The notes beneath the pieces were generated by a model. It worked only from the letters and a program-made list of their open reading frames with translations, made no database searches and was not told where the DNA came from. From Micromonospora andamanensis (GTDB lineage: Bacteria; Actinomycetota; Actinomycetes; Mycobacteriales; Micromonosporaceae), in NCBI RefSeq assembly GCF_016863495.1, contig NZ_BOOZ01000014.1, positions 186,001-250,000 on the forward strand: 64,000 nt of DNA, given 5' to 3'. Shown here piece by piece: positions 42,608 through 51,557 of this stretch. Made by a program: the position numbers and the translations under genes. Position 1 is the first letter of the stretch, and each line of letters begins with the position of its first letter.

Positions 42608-42964
42608 TCAAACGGGACGCCAGCGGCTCAGACGCCATGGCTCGCCAGTGGTGTACGGCTCTGGCTCGCCTGATACGGCCAGAGCAAGCCCGGAATCGGT
42701 GGTCAGGTGCAGCCCGCCGTCTTCGTCGATCCACGCGGTGTCGATCGTTGTGTTGTTGAGTGCCGCGGCTGTGGTCAGCCAACGGATGTCGTTCTCTACG
42801 CCGCCGCTGGTGGAGGTGGTTGCCTCGATGGTCCAGGAAGCGTCGATGTACAGGCGAGTCTCCTGGGCAGGTGCGGATCGGTTGTCGCAGAGCCCGACGA
42901 ACGGCCATGTCTGCCGAACTCCGATCTCCACCACGAAGGAGCCCACGATCTGTTCTACATCCAT
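42608..42964 (-). CDS. small hypothetical protein
   Basis: This 118-aa acidic protein reads like a beta-rich single domain: EQIVGSFVVEIGVRQTWPFVGL, ETRLYIDASWTIEATTS, ALNNTTIDTAWIDEDGGLHLTTDSGLALAVSGEPEPYTTGEPWRLSRW. The layout (short strands, ending in a WRL-type segment) recalls small actinomycete DUF6188-like or immunity-like proteins, but I am not sure. The start at ATG 42964 is uncertain. It lies in a region of gene remnants. Confidence 0.5.
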   Translation of the reverse strand: MDVEQIVGSFVVEIGVRQTWPFVGLCDNRSAPAQETRLYIDASWTIEATTSTSGGVENDIRWLTTAAALNNTTIDTAWIDEDGGLHLTTDSGLALAVSGEPEPYTTGEPWRLSRWRPV

Positions 42965-43179
42965 GAGCACATGATTCTGCACCTGGTCACCGGCACACTG
43001 ATCGGCCGCGCTGAGGGCTCCCGAGCACGGTCCGGGCGGACTGTCGCACCGCATCCCGGTGACGGGCCTTCCAGCGAATGGGGGCACGCCTCAGGGATTG
43101 TGGCTTCCGCTGCCGTCGGGCAACTCGAACAGCTCCAGTTGAATGCCGTCGGGGCCTGCTCGTCGGGCGGGGCACCGGC

Positions 43180-44060
43180 ATGATGGAGCGGGTGCTGGCG
43201 GCGGCGCCACCGGGACATCCCCCCGACATACTGGACGCGCTGCGGCTGCGGTCCAGGCGACCCGCCCTCGCCGCCATGCTCGCCGCCGAACTGTGGGATC
43301 CGGACTCCTACGCCGCGATCGTCGAGTGGGTGATGAAGACCGGCCGGGAGTCAGGCTCCCCGCTGACGTTGCGGCTCGGGCTGGCGCTGAGCGTCACCCA
43401 CGCCGTGTTGACCGGCGACCTGCGGTCCGCCATCGCCGCGACCGCGGAGGAGGAGGCCCTGGCCGACGCGACCGGGGGGGCCGCCGGTCTTCTATCACCG
43501 GCTCCACCTGGCCGCGATGCGAGGCCGCCCCCGGGAGGCACACCAACTCTTCGCGTCCGCCACGGCAGCGGCGCACCAGACGGGCCAATTCATCGCCAAC
43601 GTGCACTGGTCGGCGGCGATACTCCACAACGGACTAGCCGAATACTCCGCCGCGCTGACCGCCGCCCGGCAGGCCGTCGCACAGGGCGGGCTGTCGATGG
43701 CTGGCTTCGCCCTGCCGGAGCTGGTTGAGGCGGCCATCCGCTGCGATGAGCCGGACACCGCCGCCGCCGCGCTGGAATCGCTGACGACCCGTGCCGCGGC
43801 GGCCGGGACCGCGACCGGCCTGGGCGTGGCGGCGTACGCGCGCGGCCTGGCCACCGGGGTCGAGGAGCACTACCGGGAAGCGGTCGATCGACTGGCCGAC
43901 AGCCCGCTGCTGGCCTACCGGGCACGCGCCCACCTGCTCTACGGTGAATGGCTGCGCCGCCAAGGCCGCCGCCGATACAGCCGCGAGCACCTGAGGACCG
44001 CCCACGAGCTGCTGTCCGGAGCGGGGCCCCCAGCGACCCCCGCCACCCGGTGCCGGCGCA
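43180..44060 (+). pseudogene. remnant of a LuxR/LAL-type regulator (TPR-like part only)
   Basis: The sequence from MMERVLAAAPPGHPPDILDALRL to EEEALADATGG is in one frame. After a run of seven G (43474-43480) it continues in the next frame (VFYHRLHLAAMRGRPREAHQLF, SAALTAARQAVAQGGLSMAGF, YRARAHLLYGEWLRRQGRRRYSREHLRTAHELLSG). One extra G explains the shift. The helical-repeat region resembles the middle of large LuxR-family ATPases. The N-terminal ATPase and the C-terminal HTH are missing, so the gene is dead beyond the frameshift. Confidence 0.7.
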
Positions 44061-44141
44061 GCGCGATCTCCCACACCGGGCGTACCAGAAACTGGTCCCC
44101 GACCAGCCGCCCGCCGAGGCAGGCACGAGCGACATACCGTT

Positions 44142-44939
44142 TCAGGCAGTGTGCGTAAGGCCGATCAGGACGCGGTGCAGGCCGTCACGGAACGCAGCAT
44201 CGGCGTCGAATGTCTCCGGTGGTGTGCCGGCGGTTACGTCGCCGAGCCAGGGGTGACGCCGTTGGCTGCCGGTGCGGTCGAGGCGGCGGATCTGCTCGGC
44301 CCACCATGAGCGGTACGTTATTCCGGGGTCTGCTCCTTCTCTTTGTTCGGCGTGGAGCAGCAGTGCCATGCCCTGGATGTAGGCGTTGAGTGCGAGGTAG
44401 CGGCGGAGCGCGATCGCTGGGCTGAGCCCGAGCGCCACGAAGGCCTCGACGCTCGCGCCTGCCATGTCGAGCACGGCCGGAACCAGCGGGGGCCGGGTGC
44501 TGGCGAGAATGTCGACGAGCCACGGGTGTGCCCGGTAGACCTGCCACTCCTGCTCTGCGAGCCGGGCGAGCTTTTCCACTGGCGGATCCCGATGAGGGCC
44601 GGCGTGGTGCGGTGCGAGGAGGTGCTGCACCAATGCCGCGACGAGACGGTCGCGGCTACCGAAGGCGTGCTGTACGGCGGAGAACGGTTGCCCTGCGTGG
44701 CGGGCGATAGCTCGCAGGGTCAGGCCGTCGACGCCTTGGGTGTCGGCCAGCGTCGTGGCGACTTCGATCATGTGCTCTGCGTTCGATTTCACGTGGGGAT
44801 GTCGGGCGAGCGCCGAGAGCCGTCCGTTGTCGCGGCGGCGTCGGTAGGCGCGGCCCTGGCAGGATCGTGAACAGTAGCGGCGCGGTCGTCCCGTGCGCAG
44901 CGGTGTCCCCAGATCCCGTCCGCACTGGGCACACGTCAT
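44142..44939 (-). CDS. TetR-family regulator with N-terminal zinc-binding module
   Basis: This 265-aa protein starts with a CX2C-X16-CX3C cluster (C3, C6, C23, C27: MTCAQCGRDL then RYCSRSCQGR) followed by a basic linker (AYRRRRDNGR). The TetR HTH spans about 53-105 (NAEHMIEVATTLADTQGVDGLTLRAIARHAGQPFSAVQHAFGSRDRLVAAL) and the ligand-binding domain follows. The cysteine module resembles those found in plant-pathogen and actinomycete TetR fusions and may bind zinc or sense redox state. It diverges from a GNAT gene. Confidence 0.88.
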   Translation of the reverse strand: MTCAQCGRDLGTPLRTGRPRRYCSRSCQGRAYRRRRDNGRLSALARHPHVKSNAEHMIEVATTLADTQGVDGLTLRAIARHAGQPFSAVQHAFGSRDRLVAALVQHLLAPHHAGPHRDPPVEKLARLAEQEWQVYRAHPWLVDILASTRPPLVPAVLDMAGASVEAFVALGLSPAIALRRYLALNAYIQGMALLLHAEQREGADPGITYRSWWAEQIRRLDRTGSQRRHPWLGDVTAGTPPETFDADAAFRDGLHRVLIGLTHTA

Positions 44940-45043
44940 CGCAGCCTCTTTCGTCGCACCGTCCGTGTGACGAAACTACTTCCTCGGGTGTCAGTGAAGC
45001 CGCAAGTGTGGGAGGCACACCGAGCACCGCAGGAGGAAACTCG

Positions 45044-45634
45044 ATGACCGCCACCATGCTGACCGCCCGTCCTGCACTGGCGTCTGAATTCGACACGGTA
45101 CTGGCACTGTGTCTTGAGGCCTTCGCCGACGAAGCCGTCACCGCCTGGGTCGTCCCCGATTCGGGGGCGCGGCTGGCCGCCACACGCGAACTGCTCGCCG
45201 CGTCGCTGGCAGCCGCAATCGCCGCCGAGGCAGTGGTCGTCGCGTTCACCTGCCACAGCGAAGCCATCGCGGCGTCAATCTGGATCGACATGGACGAAAC
45301 GTCGAAAGACACCGAGTTCCCGGCCGGCAACGATCGGCTGACTCAACGCCTGACCACGGTCAAATCGCTCACGGCGGCACGGCACCCCAAGGTGCCCCAC
45401 ATCTACCTCGCGTCCATGGGCACCATCCCACAGCGCCGGGGAGTCGGCGCCGGGACTGCGATGCTGCGCCACGGCCTCGACCGCGCGCGTCGGCTGGGCC
45501 TGCCCGTCTACCTGGAGGCGTCGACCCCGCTGAACCGGAAGCTGTACGCCCGCCACGGCTTCGCCGACCACGGCGCGCCGATACAACTGCCAGAGGGAGG
45601 CCCGGCACTTCAACCCATGTGGCACAGCGCGTAA
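45044..45634 (+). CDS. GNAT N-acetyltransferase
   Basis: This 196-aa protein has HIYLASMGTIPQRRGVGAGTAMLRHGLDRA with the acetyl-CoA loop QRRGVGAG, then VYLEASTPLNRKLYARHGFADHG, the typical end of the fold. AGGAGG lies seven bases before ATG 45044. It is paired with the divergent TetR gene across 104 bp. The substrate is unknown. Confidence 0.9.
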   Translation: MTATMLTARPALASEFDTVLALCLEAFADEAVTAWVVPDSGARLAATRELLAASLAAAIAAEAVVVAFTCHSEAIAASIWIDMDETSKDTEFPAGNDRLTQRLTTVKSLTAARHPKVPHIYLASMGTIPQRRGVGAGTAMLRHGLDRARRLGLPVYLEASTPLNRKLYARHGFADHGAPIQLPEGGPALQPMWHSA

Positions 45635-45766
45635 CAGTCGTCGCCGCGCCTCCCACAGATCGGGTGGCGTAACGATATCGTGGCCCGGACGGACCGCCTG
45701 GTGCCGAAACGTGAATCGCGGCGGGGTTCCCGGCGCCGTATAGAACTGGTCAACCAGATCACTCAT
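45635..45766 (-). pseudogene. possible gene remnant
   Basis: On the minus strand ATG 45766 opens a protein-like stretch, MSDLVDQFYTAPGTPPRFTF followed by RHQAVRPGHDIVTPPDLWEARRRLL, before the reading runs antisense into the GNAT gene. It may be the 5' end of a lost gene. There is no further support. Confidence 0.2.
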
Positions 45767-45894
45767 GTACCCGCCATGACGAATCGACACCCTTCAACCC
45801 GGCCCGTTTCGAAGCCACCATCCGGATCTCCCCCACCCGTGCGCGTTCCCTCCGTGGCCGATCTGTTCCGGCTGGAGGCCGTTAGGCTCCACAT

Positions 45895-46221
45895 ATGGTC
45901 CGGGATGAATTGCTGCGGCTGCGAGCGAGGGCGGAGGCTGAGGCGGCGACGTTGGCCCAGGATCTGAAGGCGCTGTTCCTGGCATCGCGGGATTCGAATG
46001 CCGACGACGAGCACGACCCGGAGGGTGCCACCATCGGCTTCGAACGCGCCCAGTTGACCGCGCTGCTGGCCGGGGCGCGGAAGCGGATCGCTGACGTTGA
46101 CGACGCGCTGCGTCGGGTGGACGCGGCGACCTACGGCGTCTGCGAGCGATGCGGGCAGCCGATCGGCGATGAACGCCTTGCCGGGCGGCCGTTCGCCCGC
46201 TTCTGCATGGCATGCGCATAG
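45895..46221 (+). CDS. TraR/DksA-type zinc-finger protein
   Basis: This 108-aa protein has a helical hairpin (residues 1-75) and a C4 zinc finger with C83, C86, C104 and C107 (GVCERCGQPIGDERLAGRPFARFCMACA). Such small DksA-like proteins can bind the RNA polymerase secondary channel. Acidic residues at the hairpin tip (DDEHDPEG, about 37-44) fit that. It stands alone. Confidence 0.9.
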   Translation: MVRDELLRLRARAEAEAATLAQDLKALFLASRDSNADDEHDPEGATIGFERAQLTALLAGARKRIADVDDALRRVDAATYGVCERCGQPIGDERLAGRPFARFCMACA

Positions 46222-46439
46222 GGCATGAGGGAGAGTGAAGACTGGGACGCCGGATGGGGCGGGACCAGAGGTCCTGGGTTACGTCCGCACTCAGGTCCGT
46301 CGTGAAGAAGGCAAGAGCAGACTCACATTGCTCGTACTCCCGTCAACCACTGCTGGCGGCCGTGAGCGGACGTCGACTTGATCGGGTGGGCAGGCCGGCT
46401 GTCAGCAGAGCCGTTCGGCGCTACCGGCCTGCCGCTGGC

Positions 46440-46629
46440 TGCAATCTGCAGGCGCACCCGGACGCGATCGTTGACCTGGTCGACAGGCCACGACCGGTAC
46501 GTGGTCGTGCTGCGACAGGCGACGAACGATCGCGGCTGTGGGCCCGCTGGCGCGAGATCGACAAGAACTTCGATGGCTACGGTCATCCGAAACCGCGGTG
46601 GTCGTCCTGATGCCCCGGCCCGGCACGTC
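46440..46629 (+). pseudogene. remnant of a deazaflavin (F420)-dependent nitroreductase-family gene
   Basis: NLQAHPDAIVDLVDRPRPVRGRAATGDERSRLWARWREIDKNFDGY reads like the C-terminal part of Ddn/DUF385 proteins. After a shift near 46577-46590 the other frame gives SSETAVVVLMPRP, the usual ending. The upstream two thirds are not recognisable. It borders the aroA fragment directly. Confidence 0.6.
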
Positions 46630-46637
46630 GGAGGCCG

Positions 46638-46827
46638 GCCGTCACCGGCGGGCTCAACCGTCGCGCCCACTGCGCGCAGCGCGTTCGATCAGCGGACGGA
46701 GCGGACGGGCCCGCAGTTGATCGGTGCCGTCGAAGTCGAAGGCACCACCGCCGGCCGCGGCCATCGGTGGCAGGAAACGGGCCACCGTGCCGGCGTCCTC
46801 GCACCAGACGCCGCCGGACCTCAATCG
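46638..46827 (-). pseudogene. aroA (EPSP synthase) internal fragment, direct repeat of 63732-63920
   Basis: On the minus strand it encodes LRSGGVWCEDAGTVARFLPP, then MAAAGGGAFDFDGTDQLRARPLRPLI, after which a 1-nt indel breaks the frame; GATVEPAGDG continues in another frame. By eye I count seven substitutions and one indel against 63732-63920, so about 96% identity over 190 bp in the same orientation. Both flanks are unrelated to aroA. Confidence 0.85.
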
Positions 46828-46919
46828 CGCAGGCCACGGTGTGGGCACCGCCGGCAGCGCTGGCCCGGGCGTCAACCCAGGCGGTAACGACCTTCCACGT
46901 GGCCTGGAACGGGAGCGCG

Positions 46920-49916
46920 TCAGGAGGACTGCGCCGACGCGAGCCCGCCGAGGTGGAAGCGGCGTACCAGGGCGGCCCGGTTGGTGACGCCCATCTTGGC
47001 GTACACGTGGGACAGATGCATCTCCACGGTCTTCTGGGTGACGAACAGGCGGGCCGCCACCTGCCGGTTGGTCAGCCCTTCGCTGACCAGGGCCGCCACC
47101 TGGGTCTCCCGTCGAGTCAGGGTCGGCGAGCCGCCCTGGCGGCGGGCCCGCCGGGCGCCGCCCGAGCGGCCCGCCAGCAGCCGCCGTCGCTCGGTGTTCA
47201 CCTGGCGGGTGAAGAGACCGGCGCCGCAGCGGTCGAAGATCTCCTCGGCCATCCGCAGCGTCGCGACGGCTCGATCCGGGTCGCCGTCGGCCACCAGCGC
47301 TCGCGCGGCCACGATGTGGGCCTGCGCGGCGTCCAGCGGCATTCGGACCCGCGTGAGCGTCTCTGCGGCGGCGGCAGCCGCCTCGGCGGCGACGGCGGGG
47401 TCCCGCAGCGCCAGCACCCGGGCCCTCGCGGACGCGGCCAGGGCACTGCGGCCCGGCCGACCCAGCCGCTCGGCCACCTGGTGCGCGCGCTGCGCCCACT
47501 CCGCCGCTGCGTCCGGATCGCCCTCGGCCAGGGTGGCCCGGGTCAACAGTTCGTACCAGCCGACCTGCGCCCAGGGTTCGAGTTCGGACAGTCCGGCGGT
47601 CGCGGCCACGGCCAGGCACCCGGCGGTATCCCCCAGTGCGAGCAGCGTCTCGGCGTTCGCGCTCAGCACCAGCCTGCCCGGCCAGCCGGAGGCGGGCAGG
47701 TCCAGGGTGTACGGAACCACAGCTGGTTCGACCTCTTCGGTTCCGCTCCAGACGGTAAGCAGTCGACCCATCGCCTCGGCCGCGACGTGCAGTTCCCGGA
47801 ACTGTGTGCCGGACGCCAGTCGTAGCACCTCGGCGCAGTCGGCGGACGCCTCCGCCAGCCGCCCGGCGCACCGGTGGGCCAGGCTCCGGGTGCACAACAG
47901 GTGCAGCAGGGAGAAGTAGCTCCGGGCTCCGGGCGAGACATCGATGGCCCGGCTGAGGTGGTGCACCGCAGCGTCGGAGCGGTCCAGCAGGATCTCGCTC
48001 CAGCCGACCCACAGGGCGCTCTCCGGCTCGTCACCGAGTTCGGCGTCCAGCGTGGTGTTGAGCTGCAACGCGGCCTGGTTGGTCTCGCCGCCGGCGGCGC
48101 GGTTGCCCCGCAGATGGCTCGCCGCCGCGAGCAGACCCAACGCGTGCGCCCGTACCGCCCCCGGGATGGTCGTGGCGCGGCGGGCGGCGCCCAACGCGGC
48201 TGCCGCCCACCGGCGTGCCTGCCCGGCCCGGCCGCTTGTCATTTCTACCGCACCGAGCGCGAGTGCCAGCGCGGCCCGGTCCGCCGGCTGGGCCTCGTCG
48301 GGTCGCGTCAGACCGGTGCGGAGCAACGCCGCCGCTGCCCCGTGCCGGCCGAGCTGGCGTTCGACCTGGGCGCAGAGCAGGGTCGCCGTGGTGCGGTACG
48401 CGGACGGGCGCTTGTCGAGCAGCCGCAGGGCGTCGTGCAGTACCGCTCGGGCGGCTCTCGGGTGACCGGCTGCGGCCAGCGCCTGGCCGAGTCGCACCGT
48501 GAGCATCACGCGCGACTCGCTGGGGTTCGCGCTGCTCGGCGAGAGCCGGATCGCGGCACCCAACCACCGGACGGCGGTGTGCGGGGCCCGGTCGAGCACG
48601 GCGGTGGCCGCCTCGCTGAGTACCTCGACGGCGACCATGTCGCCCGGCACCGCCAACCGCAGCAGGTGCGGTGCCTGGGCGGCGACGCTGCTCCGGCGGC
48701 GACGCAGTTCCGCCAGCGCGCGGGCGTGCGCGGTCAGGCGCCAGCCGGCGTCGGTGGTGAGGTACGCCGCGTGTTGGACCACGGGATGTCGGAAGGCGAA
48801 GCACCCACTGCCGGCCACCGGGCGCAGCAGGTCGGCGGCGACGAGTTCGTCGATGGGGGCCGGCACCTGTTCGGCGGCGATCCCGGCCACCTCGGCCAGC
48901 AGGCCGGTGTCGACAGGTTCGGGCCCGAGCACCGCTGCGGCCGAGGCCACCAGGTGGGCCGCGCGGGACAGCAGTTCGAGTTCGGCGGCCAATGCGGCCT
49001 CCACCTCTGCTGGGAGCGCTCCCAGCTCCACGTGTTCACTCGCCGGGCCATGAGGCAGCGCGCCGGCCAGCAACGCCGACAGGTACTGCGGGTTGCCCTC
49101 CGACAGCTCGTGCAGCACGGCACGCTGACCAGCCGACAGCGGTAACTCGGTCAACTCGTCGAGGTGCGCCCGCTCCAGCGGCGTCACCTCGATGCGGGTC
49201 ACCTGTCCGGCGGTGTCCAGCGCCAGCCGCAGCCTGGCCGGCGACTGGCGGCGGCGATGCGCGACGACCAGCAGCAACGGCGTACGCAGGGGCGCGTCGA
49301 GCAGGTGGCAGACCAGATCGATGGTGGCCCGGTCGCCGTTGTGCAGGTCGTCGATCGTGATCAACAGCGGCCGTTCGGCGGCCAGCGTCTCCAGCAACAG
49401 CCGTACGGCGCGCAACTGCCGGGCGCCCGCCGGCACCCCGGCCGGCGCCAGTGAACGGGCGCCCGGCAGGCGCAGCGACGAAAAGGTGTCGTTCAGCAGT
49501 TGCGCGTGATCGGAACGGAGTTCGGCCAACCGGGTCTGGGAGACCTGGGGCAGGTACGGGTCCAGCGCGTCGACGATCGCCGCCATCGGCACGTCCGAAC
49601 CGGGTACCGGCGCCCGGCCGGCGAGCACCTGCACTCCGTGTTCTCTCGCCACTGCGGCCACCTGGTCCAACAGCCGGCTCTTGCCGATCCCCGGTTCCCC
49701 CGTCACCTCGACGATTCGTCCCGTGCCGTCGACCAGGGCGGCCACGGCCCCGGCCAGCGCCGCGCTCTCCCGCTCCCGGCCCACCAACGGCCGCCGTTGC
49801 TCGTCGGCCACCGCCGGCGGGCCGGGCGGCAGGGACGACAACGCCCAGCCTGCCGGTCGGGACAGCTCCGACCTACGCTGGTGCCGATGGCCGGAACGAA
49901 TCGAGGACCGGGTCAA
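46920..49916 (-). CDS. LAL-type LuxR-family regulator (AAA ATPase + helical repeats + LuxR HTH)
   Basis: This protein of up to 998 aa has Walker A EVTGEPGIGKSRLLD near residue 70, Walker B LLITIDDLHNGDRATIDLV near 185, a long TPR-like middle and the C-terminal LuxR HTH (LTRRETQVAALVSEGLTNRQVAARLFVTQKTVEMHLSHVYAKMGV). It is the last gene of the ten-gene minus operon of the biosynthetic cluster and its probable activator. The start is uncertain: TTG 49916 gives the longest form, and GTG 49811 begins just before the conserved PLVGRERE. Two LuxR-box-like palindromes occur in the cluster's central promoter region. Confidence 0.9.
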   Translation of the reverse strand: MTRSSIRSGHRHQRRSELSRPAGWALSSLPPGPPAVADEQRRPLVGRERESAALAGAVAALVDGTGRIVEVTGEPGIGKSRLLDQVAAVAREHGVQVLAGRAPVPGSDVPMAAIVDALDPYLPQVSQTRLAELRSDHAQLLNDTFSSLRLPGARSLAPAGVPAGARQLRAVRLLLETLAAERPLLITIDDLHNGDRATIDLVCHLLDAPLRTPLLLVVAHRRRQSPARLRLALDTAGQVTRIEVTPLERAHLDELTELPLSAGQRAVLHELSEGNPQYLSALLAGALPHGPASEHVELGALPAEVEAALAAELELLSRAAHLVASAAAVLGPEPVDTGLLAEVAGIAAEQVPAPIDELVAADLLRPVAGSGCFAFRHPVVQHAAYLTTDAGWRLTAHARALAELRRRRSSVAAQAPHLLRLAVPGDMVAVEVLSEAATAVLDRAPHTAVRWLGAAIRLSPSSANPSESRVMLTVRLGQALAAAGHPRAARAVLHDALRLLDKRPSAYRTTATLLCAQVERQLGRHGAAAALLRTGLTRPDEAQPADRAALALALGAVEMTSGRAGQARRWAAAALGAARRATTIPGAVRAHALGLLAAASHLRGNRAAGGETNQAALQLNTTLDAELGDEPESALWVGWSEILLDRSDAAVHHLSRAIDVSPGARSYFSLLHLLCTRSLAHRCAGRLAEASADCAEVLRLASGTQFRELHVAAEAMGRLLTVWSGTEEVEPAVVPYTLDLPASGWPGRLVLSANAETLLALGDTAGCLAVAATAGLSELEPWAQVGWYELLTRATLAEGDPDAAAEWAQRAHQVAERLGRPGRSALAASARARVLALRDPAVAAEAAAAAAETLTRVRMPLDAAQAHIVAARALVADGDPDRAVATLRMAEEIFDRCGAGLFTRQVNTERRRLLAGRSGGARRARRQGGSPTLTRRETQVAALVSEGLTNRQVAARLFVTQKTVEMHLSHVYAKMGVTNRAALVRRFHLGGLASAQSS

Positions 49917-49972
49917 TGTGTGCTCCTCAGGGACGGTACGGCGGGGTTCCGGTGCTGGTCACCGAACGGGCG

Positions 49973-50341
49973 TCACCATCCGGCGGCGACCACGGCGACC
50001 AGGTCCCGCTTGTGGGTGACGGAGACGGTTACGTGGGTGATCGAGGCCGACCGCGCTGCCTGGGCGGCACTGCCCCGCAACGTGACGCTTGGCGACCCGC
50101 CGGGCTGACGCGGCAACGCGATGTCCCGGGGGGCGACCCCCTCGAACAGGCCCGTGCCCAGAACCTTGAGCACGGCTTCCTTCGCGGCGAACCGCCCCAC
50201 CAGGTACTCCCGACGTCGGCTGTCGCCCAGCGCCTCGGCCTGGGCCAGTTCCTCGGCGGCGAAGAAGTACCGCAGGAACCAGCCCCGGCGCAGGAGACGG
50301 TCCAGTTCGTCCAGGGCGACAAGATCAATGCCGAGCCGCAC
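49973..50341 (-). CDS. acpS: holo-ACP synthase (AcpS-type phosphopantetheinyl transferase)
   Basis: This 122-aa protein has MRLGIDLVALDEL with the metal-binding D6, GRFAAKEAVLKVLGTGL with the second acidic ligand, and ITHVTVSVTHKRDLVAVV as the closing motif. It transfers 4'-phosphopantetheine from CoA to an ACP Ser, most likely S39 of the cluster ACP at 53035. GTG 50341 overlaps the upstream acyl-CoA dehydrogenase by 17 bp. A dedicated AcpS suggests the ACP is not well served by the housekeeping enzyme. Confidence 0.93.
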   Translation of the reverse strand: MRLGIDLVALDELDRLLRRGWFLRYFFAAEELAQAEALGDSRRREYLVGRFAAKEAVLKVLGTGLFEGVAPRDIALPRQPGGSPSVTLRGSAAQAARSASITHVTVSVTHKRDLVAVVAAGW

Positions 50342-51557
50342 CGTCGACCGCCCGCTCCGTCACCGGCTGCGGGGCGGCCCGGTCCCGCAGCAGTCGTTGG
50401 AAGACCGACATGGCGTGCAGGTTCGTCGTTCCCTCCATCAGATCGAACGCCCGCACGTCGCGGTAGGTCTTCTCGACCCAGGGATGCTCGATCAGGCAGG
50501 CCGGACCCAGCAGTTCGGCCACCAGCCGGGTGGCGTCCTCGGCGACCCGCGCCGCCCGCGCCTTGACCGCACCGATGCCGGCCACGTCGACGACACCGGC
50601 GTCGATGTCGCGGGCCACCGCGTACGTCCGGTGCCGGACCGCGGCGATGCGGTCCAGGACGCTGTCGAGTCGGTGCCGGTCGCGCCGGGGCAGCGTCGGG
50701 CGGTGCGTGACCAGGTAGTCGCAGGCGGCCTGCGCGCAGCCGATGGCCATCGCCGCGATGCCCGGGCGGAACCGGTAGAGGATGTAGGTGGCACCGTAGA
50801 GCCCCCGGCGGCTGGGTGAGCGTTGCGCCCCGAGCACGTCCTCGTCGGCCACCGTGACGTCCTGGAAGCGCAGCCGGCTGATCCGCGCGCCGCGCAGGCC
50901 GACGCTGGGCAGCAGTTCGCCGCTGAACCCCGGCGCGCTGGTGTCCAGCAGCACTGCCTCGATGCCCCACGGCCCGGGTGCTCGCCGGCAGAACACCACA
51001 CCGAGTTGAGCGCGGGCACCGTTGCCGATGTAGCACTTCACCCCGTTGAGCAGCCACCCGCCGCCAGGCGCCGGGGTCAGCGTCGTCTCCAGTTCCGTCG
51101 CGGCCGAGCCCTTGCCCGGCTCGGTCAGGGCGAAGAACGTGTGGGTGGGGCTGGACGTCAGCCGACCGAAGTACCGCTTCCGCTGTTGCTCGTCGGCCAG
51201 CGCCTGGACGGCCCCGCCGGACAGCGACGGCCCGGGGCTGGCCAGGAGCACGTTGGGATCGCCGTAGGACACCTGCTCGGTGGCGACCACCTGACCGAGG
51301 ACGGTGCTGCTCGCCTCCACCAGCCGCGCCGGGAACTCTCCCACCGACCGGTACTCCGGCGGCAGCATCCCCTGGACGGGGAAGCGCACCTCCGGCTCGT
51401 GCAGGAACTCGGTGATGACGTCCGGATCCTGGTCCAGCCGCATGCCGATCGCGCGTAACCGGCCGGCCATCGCCGCACAGTGGTCGGCCAGCTCCCGGCT
51501 GCGTTCGTCGAGCAGGTCCGTCCCGGCGGGCGCGGCGGCCTCGCGAAGCTCATTCAT
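50325..51557 (-). CDS. acyl-CoA dehydrogenase-family flavoprotein
   Basis: This 410-aa protein has the flavin-binding segment FFALTEPGKGSAATELET and WLLNGVKCYIGNGARA. The central domain has LRFQDVTVADEDVLG and the C-terminal catalytic loop RAFDLMEGTTNLHAM with Glu at about 375. It should oxidise an acyl group on CoA or, in this setting, on the ACP. Desaturation of an aminoacyl-ACP would fit, as flavin dehydrogenases do on prolyl carriers. ATG 51557 overlaps the stop of the next gene upstream by 8 bp. Confidence 0.9.
   Translation of the reverse strand: MNELREAAAPAGTDLLDERSRELADHCAAMAGRLRAIGMRLDQDPDVITEFLHEPEVRFPVQGMLPPEYRSVGEFPARLVEASSTVLGQVVATEQVSYGDPNVLLASPGPSLSGGAVQALADEQQRKRYFGRLTSSPTHTFFALTEPGKGSAATELETTLTPAPGGGWLLNGVKCYIGNGARAQLGVVFCRRAPGPWGIEAVLLDTSAPGFSGELLPSVGLRGARISRLRFQDVTVADEDVLGAQRSPSRRGLYGATYILYRFRPGIAAMAIGCAQAACDYLVTHRPTLPRRDRHRLDSVLDRIAAVRHRTYAVARDIDAGVVDVAGIGAVKARAARVAEDATRLVAELLGPACLIEHPWVEKTYRDVRAFDLMEGTTNLHAMSVFQRLLRDRAAPQPVTERAVDGAARH

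Noticed and set aside
45275..45634. Extension of the minus-strand frame beginning at 45766 through the GNAT gene
   Set aside because: The GNAT protein on the plus strand has a clear acetyl-CoA motif; the antisense reading there has none.
46654..48012. Minus-strand frame joining the aroA fragment to sequence under the LAL gene
   Set aside because: Only the last 60 residues match EPSP synthase; the rest is an out-of-frame reading of the LAL gene.
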